This document shows, one piece after another, positions 62,044 to 64,000 of a stretch of DNA of 64,000 bases. A program made the position numbers and the translations under genes. The notes below the pieces were generated by a model, which searched no databases, had not been told where the DNA came from, and saw only the letters and a program-made list of their open reading frames with translations. Location: NCBI RefSeq assembly GCF_030733265.1, contig NZ_JASHJI010000007.1, positions 220,506 to 284,505 of the forward strand. The letters are read 5' to 3'. Source of the stretch: Roseibium sp. MMSF_3412 (GTDB taxonomy: Bacteria > Pseudomonadota > Alphaproteobacteria > Rhizobiales > Stappiaceae). Each line of letters starts with the position of its first letter. Within the stretch, counting starts at the first letter, position 1.

Positions 62044-63297
62044 TCAGTGCGCGACGGCGGCTGCGGCCGCTTCGTCGATAAGACGCCCGGTGCGGAACCG
62101 GTCGATTGTGAATGGTGCATTGATCCGGTGCGGTTCGTCCTTCGCGATCGTGTGCGCAAAAACGTGTCCGGAACCGGGTGTCGCCTTGAAGCCGCCTGTG
62201 CCCCAGCCGCAATTCACATAAAGGCCCTGGACCGGCGTCTTGGACAGGATCGGTGAGCGATCCGGGGTGACATCGACAATACCGCCCCAGTTGCGCAGCA
62301 TGCGCATGCGCCGGAAATGCGGAAAGAGTTCGCAAATGGCGTCGATCGTGTGGTTCGAAATGTGGATGCCGCCGGTCTGGGAATAGGAGATGAACTGGTC
62401 CGTACCGGCACCGATCACCAGTTCGCCCTTGTCGGACTGGGATATGTAGGCGTGGATCGTGTTGGACATCACGACACACGGGAAGGCCGGTTTGACCGGT
62501 TCGGAAACAAGCGCCTGAAGCGGGTAGGACTCCAGCGGCATGCGCACACCTGCCATATCCATGACGGTCGAGGTATGACCGGCCGCGACGACGCCGATCT
62601 TTTTCGCCTTGATGAAGCCCTTGGAGGTTTCCACCCCTTCGACCGCACCGTCCGCACCACGGCGAATGCCGGACACGGCGCAATTCTGGATGATGTCGAC
62701 ACCCATGTCGTCCGCACCGCGCGCATAGCCCCATGCGACCGCATCGTGACGTGCGGTTCCGCCGACGCGCTGCAGGGCCGCACCCATGACGGGATAGCGG
62801 ATATCCTTCGAGATATTCAGCGGGGGGCAGTAATCCTTCGCCTGTTCGGGCGACAGCCACTCGTTCTGTACTCCGGCCAGCCGGTTTGCGTGGATGTGGC
62901 GTTGTGCGACCTGAACATCGTGCACCGTGTGGGCCAGCATCATCACACCACGCGCGGAATACATGACGTTGTAGTTGAGTTCCTGCGACAAACCCTGCCA
63001 AAGACCGATGGCATGATTGTAAAGTGCCGCGCTTTCTTCCCAGAGATAGTTCGACCGGACGATGGTCGTGTTCCGCCCTGTGTTGCCGCCACCGAGCCAG
63101 CCCTTTTCAACAACGGCGACGTTGCGCACACCGTGTTCCTTGGCAAGATAGTAGGCGGTTGCCAGACCGTGTCCGCCGGCTCCGACAATCACGACGTCAT
63201 ATTCTGATTTCGGTTCCGGCGAGCGCCATTGGCGTCCCCAGTTCTGGTGCGCGGAAAAGGCGTTCTTTGCCAGTTCCAGGAAGGAATATCGCTTCAT
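62044..63297 (-). CDS. soxB: Sarcosine oxidase beta subunit
   Basis: The 417-residue FAD-binding amine-oxidising subunit, where sarcosine is oxidised. It begins MKRYSFLELAKNAFSAHQNWGRQWRSPEPKSEYDVVIVGAGGHGLATAYYLAKEHG, the usual SoxB start, with the dinucleotide motif GAGGHG. LGGGNTGRNTTIVRSNYL and the late GLYVNCGWGTGGFKATPGSG are conserved flavin-contact segments. The frame extends upstream to 63429 without conservation, so ATG 63297 is chosen. First gene of soxBDAG; the promoter must lie in 63298-63691. Confidence 0.95.
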   Translation of the reverse strand: MKRYSFLELAKNAFSAHQNWGRQWRSPEPKSEYDVVIVGAGGHGLATAYYLAKEHGVRNVAVVEKGWLGGGNTGRNTTIVRSNYLWEESAALYNHAIGLWQGLSQELNYNVMYSARGVMMLAHTVHDVQVAQRHIHANRLAGVQNEWLSPEQAKDYCPPLNISKDIRYPVMGAALQRVGGTARHDAVAWGYARGADDMGVDIIQNCAVSGIRRGADGAVEGVETSKGFIKAKKIGVVAAGHTSTVMDMAGVRMPLESYPLQALVSEPVKPAFPCVVMSNTIHAYISQSDKGELVIGAGTDQFISYSQTGGIHISNHTIDAICELFPHFRRMRMLRNWGGIVDVTPDRSPILSKTPVQGLYVNCGWGTGGFKATPGSGHVFAHTIAKDEPHRINAPFTIDRFRTGRLIDEAAAAAVAH

Positions 63298-63476
63298 GAA
63301 GCAGCGGCTCCGCACGTTTCGCGCCGCTTTCCCGCATTGGGTTTCGTGAATACGGCACGGCTGGATTGAGTTTTCAGGCGGCGACCATACCGGCGCGGTT
63401 CTGGGCCGTCCATTTCCGGGCATAATCACGATTGAACCCGCTTGTGCGTATCAGGTTTCGGTCGCCTGCTTGTCAG

Positions 63477-63498
63477 AATACGACATAGGTGTCGTATT
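63477..63498. promoter_or_regulatory. Perfect inverted repeat: candidate operator for sox and adhI
   Basis: AATACGACA (63477-63485) and TGTCGTATT (63490-63498) are exact complements with spacer TAGG, in a divergent promoter region. It is typical in size of a dimeric-repressor site. The regulator is unknown and no regulator gene is adjacent. Confidence 0.6.
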
Positions 63499-63651
63499 GC
63501 CCGTGTCCATTGCACGCAGCGCTGATGAAAGGCCTTGGATTGAAAAGACTTATCGGATTTGACGCGGATGCAATGCAGCGCTGACCTGGACGGATTTTTC
63601 GCTTTCCGAACACCCGGCGTCGTTTCGGTTCTTGCAATTCGGACCGGGGCC

Positions 63652-63667
63652 GGTAACTCTCGTTACC
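63652..63667 (+). promoter_or_regulatory. Short hairpin in the adhI leader
   Basis: GGTAAC (63652-63657) and GTTACC (63662-63667) with loop TCTC lie 10 bases before the ribosome-binding site (CAGGGAGG) of the alcohol dehydrogenase gene. It may be an operator half or an mRNA structure. Confidence 0.4.
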
Positions 63668-63691
63668 AAGCAATTTCAGGGAGGTCTTTCT

Positions 63692-64000
63692 ATGGAAGTA
63701 CGTGCAGCTGTGGCCGTGGAGGCCGGAAAACCGCTTGAGGTAACGACGGTCAATCTGGAAGGTCCGCGTGCCTTTGAGGTGCTTGTTGAGGTGAAGGCCA
63801 CGGGCATTTGCCACACGGACGAATTCACGCTGTCGGGTGCGGATCCGGAGGGTCTGTTTCCTGCGATCCTGGGTCATGAGGGGGCCGGTGTCGTGGTGGA
63901 GGTCGGACCGGGCGTGACCACGTTGAAGCCGGGCGATCACGTCATTCCGCTCTATACGCCCGAGTGCCGCAACTGCGAATACTGCCTCAACCCGAAAACC
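63692..64000 (+). CDS. adhI: S-(hydroxymethyl)glutathione dehydrogenase / class III alcohol dehydrogenase (partial)
   Basis: The first 103 codons of a zinc-dependent medium-chain dehydrogenase, cut by the window edge. Visible features are [17 protein letters not shown] (catalytic zinc Cys), [16 protein letters not shown] (zinc His) and the start of the structural-zinc Cys cluster PECRNCEYC. The specific HTDEFTLSG sequence is that of class III (glutathione-dependent formaldehyde) dehydrogenase, which oxidises S-hydroxymethylglutathione from formaldehyde. Divergence from soxBDAG, which can release formaldehyde, strongly supports this role. CAGGGAGG precedes the ATG. The symbol frmA or flhA is also used. 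Confidence 0.93.
   Translation, partial: MEVRAAVAVEAGKPLEVTTVNLEGPRAFEVLVEVKATGICHTDEFTLSGADPEGLFPAILGHEGAGVVVEVGPGVTTLKPGDHVIPLYTPECRNCEYCLNPKT

Larger units (their letters stand above)
63298..63691. other. Divergent regulatory region between sox operon and adhI
   Basis: 394 bp with no supported gene. It contains a perfect 9-bp inverted repeat (63477-63498), near the middle, and a small hairpin (63652-63667) just before the alcohol dehydrogenase ribosome-binding site. Promoters for both divergent transcripts should be here. The -10 and -35 boxes are not clear enough to place. Confidence 0.6.

Overview
The window is GC-rich alphaproteobacterial chromosome. The gene set (TamA/TamB, class I PHA synthase, soxBDAG sarcosine oxidase, glutathione-dependent formaldehyde dehydrogenase, hom-glpX-recJ order, rplM-rpsI, a possible CtrA-type box) fits a marine or host-associated member of the Hyphomicrobiales, and the protein style suggests the Stappiaceae (Labrenzia/Roseibium/Stappia). 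The genus is an inference from general similarity; no search was run. About 50 protein genes are called. I saw no rRNA, tRNA, CRISPR array, transposase or phage module.

Layout. 0-3 kb: photolyase, a DUF971 protein and an orphan DnaB-like ATPase, convergent with an L,D-transpeptidase. 3.9-9.3 kb (minus strand): DUF1963 membrane protein, class I fumarase, and a yceI-cytochrome b561-yceI operon. 9.7-14.4 kb (plus): glycerophosphodiesterase, then a FecR-like exported protein with an Asn/Gly/Ser repeat tail directly followed by a CHASE2-PAS-GGDEF-EAL protein whose GGDEF motif is destroyed. 14.5-16.4 kb: DeoR regulator and MFS transporter overlapping by 4 bp, preceded by a 10-bp-period direct repeat. 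16.5-25.3 kb (minus): succinate-semialdehyde dehydrogenase, a small XRE regulator, tamB and tamA. 25.5-35.1 kb: one-carbon genes (folD, a non-pyrrolysine MttB homologue, a DAO-GcvT demethylating dehydrogenase and a betaine/homocysteine methyltransferase), interrupted by a 1.8-kb gene-poor gap holding a palindromic repeat element and a truncated adhesin-type gene. 35.1-44.5 kb: a secreted protein, a thioesterase, rplM-rpsI, a MATE exporter, a small low-GC hypothetical gene, a divergent MerR/MFS pair, guanine deaminase, an agmatinase-family ureohydrolase and a membrane protein. 44.8-49.0 kb: PAS-GAF-GGDEF-EAL protein convergent with phaC. 49.4-57.2 kb (plus): small lipoprotein, aminotransferase-hom-glpX-recJ, small tail-anchored protein, nitrilase-family hydrolase and Nudix hydrolase. 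57.2-63.3 kb (minus): endonuclease/exonuclease/phosphatase protein and soxBDAG. 63.7 kb to the edge: start of a class III alcohol dehydrogenase, divergent from sox.

Function. The clearest shared theme is methyl-group catabolism. Bmt would take a methyl from glycine betaine, the DAO-GcvT enzyme and SoxBDAG would oxidise dimethylglycine and sarcosine to glycine with methylene-THF or formaldehyde, FolD would interconvert the THF-bound carbon, and the class III ADH would oxidise S-hydroxymethylglutathione. A perfect 9-bp inverted repeat lies between the divergent sox and adh genes and may be a common operator. A second theme is cyclic-di-GMP turnover, with two multidomain proteins of different predicted chemistry.
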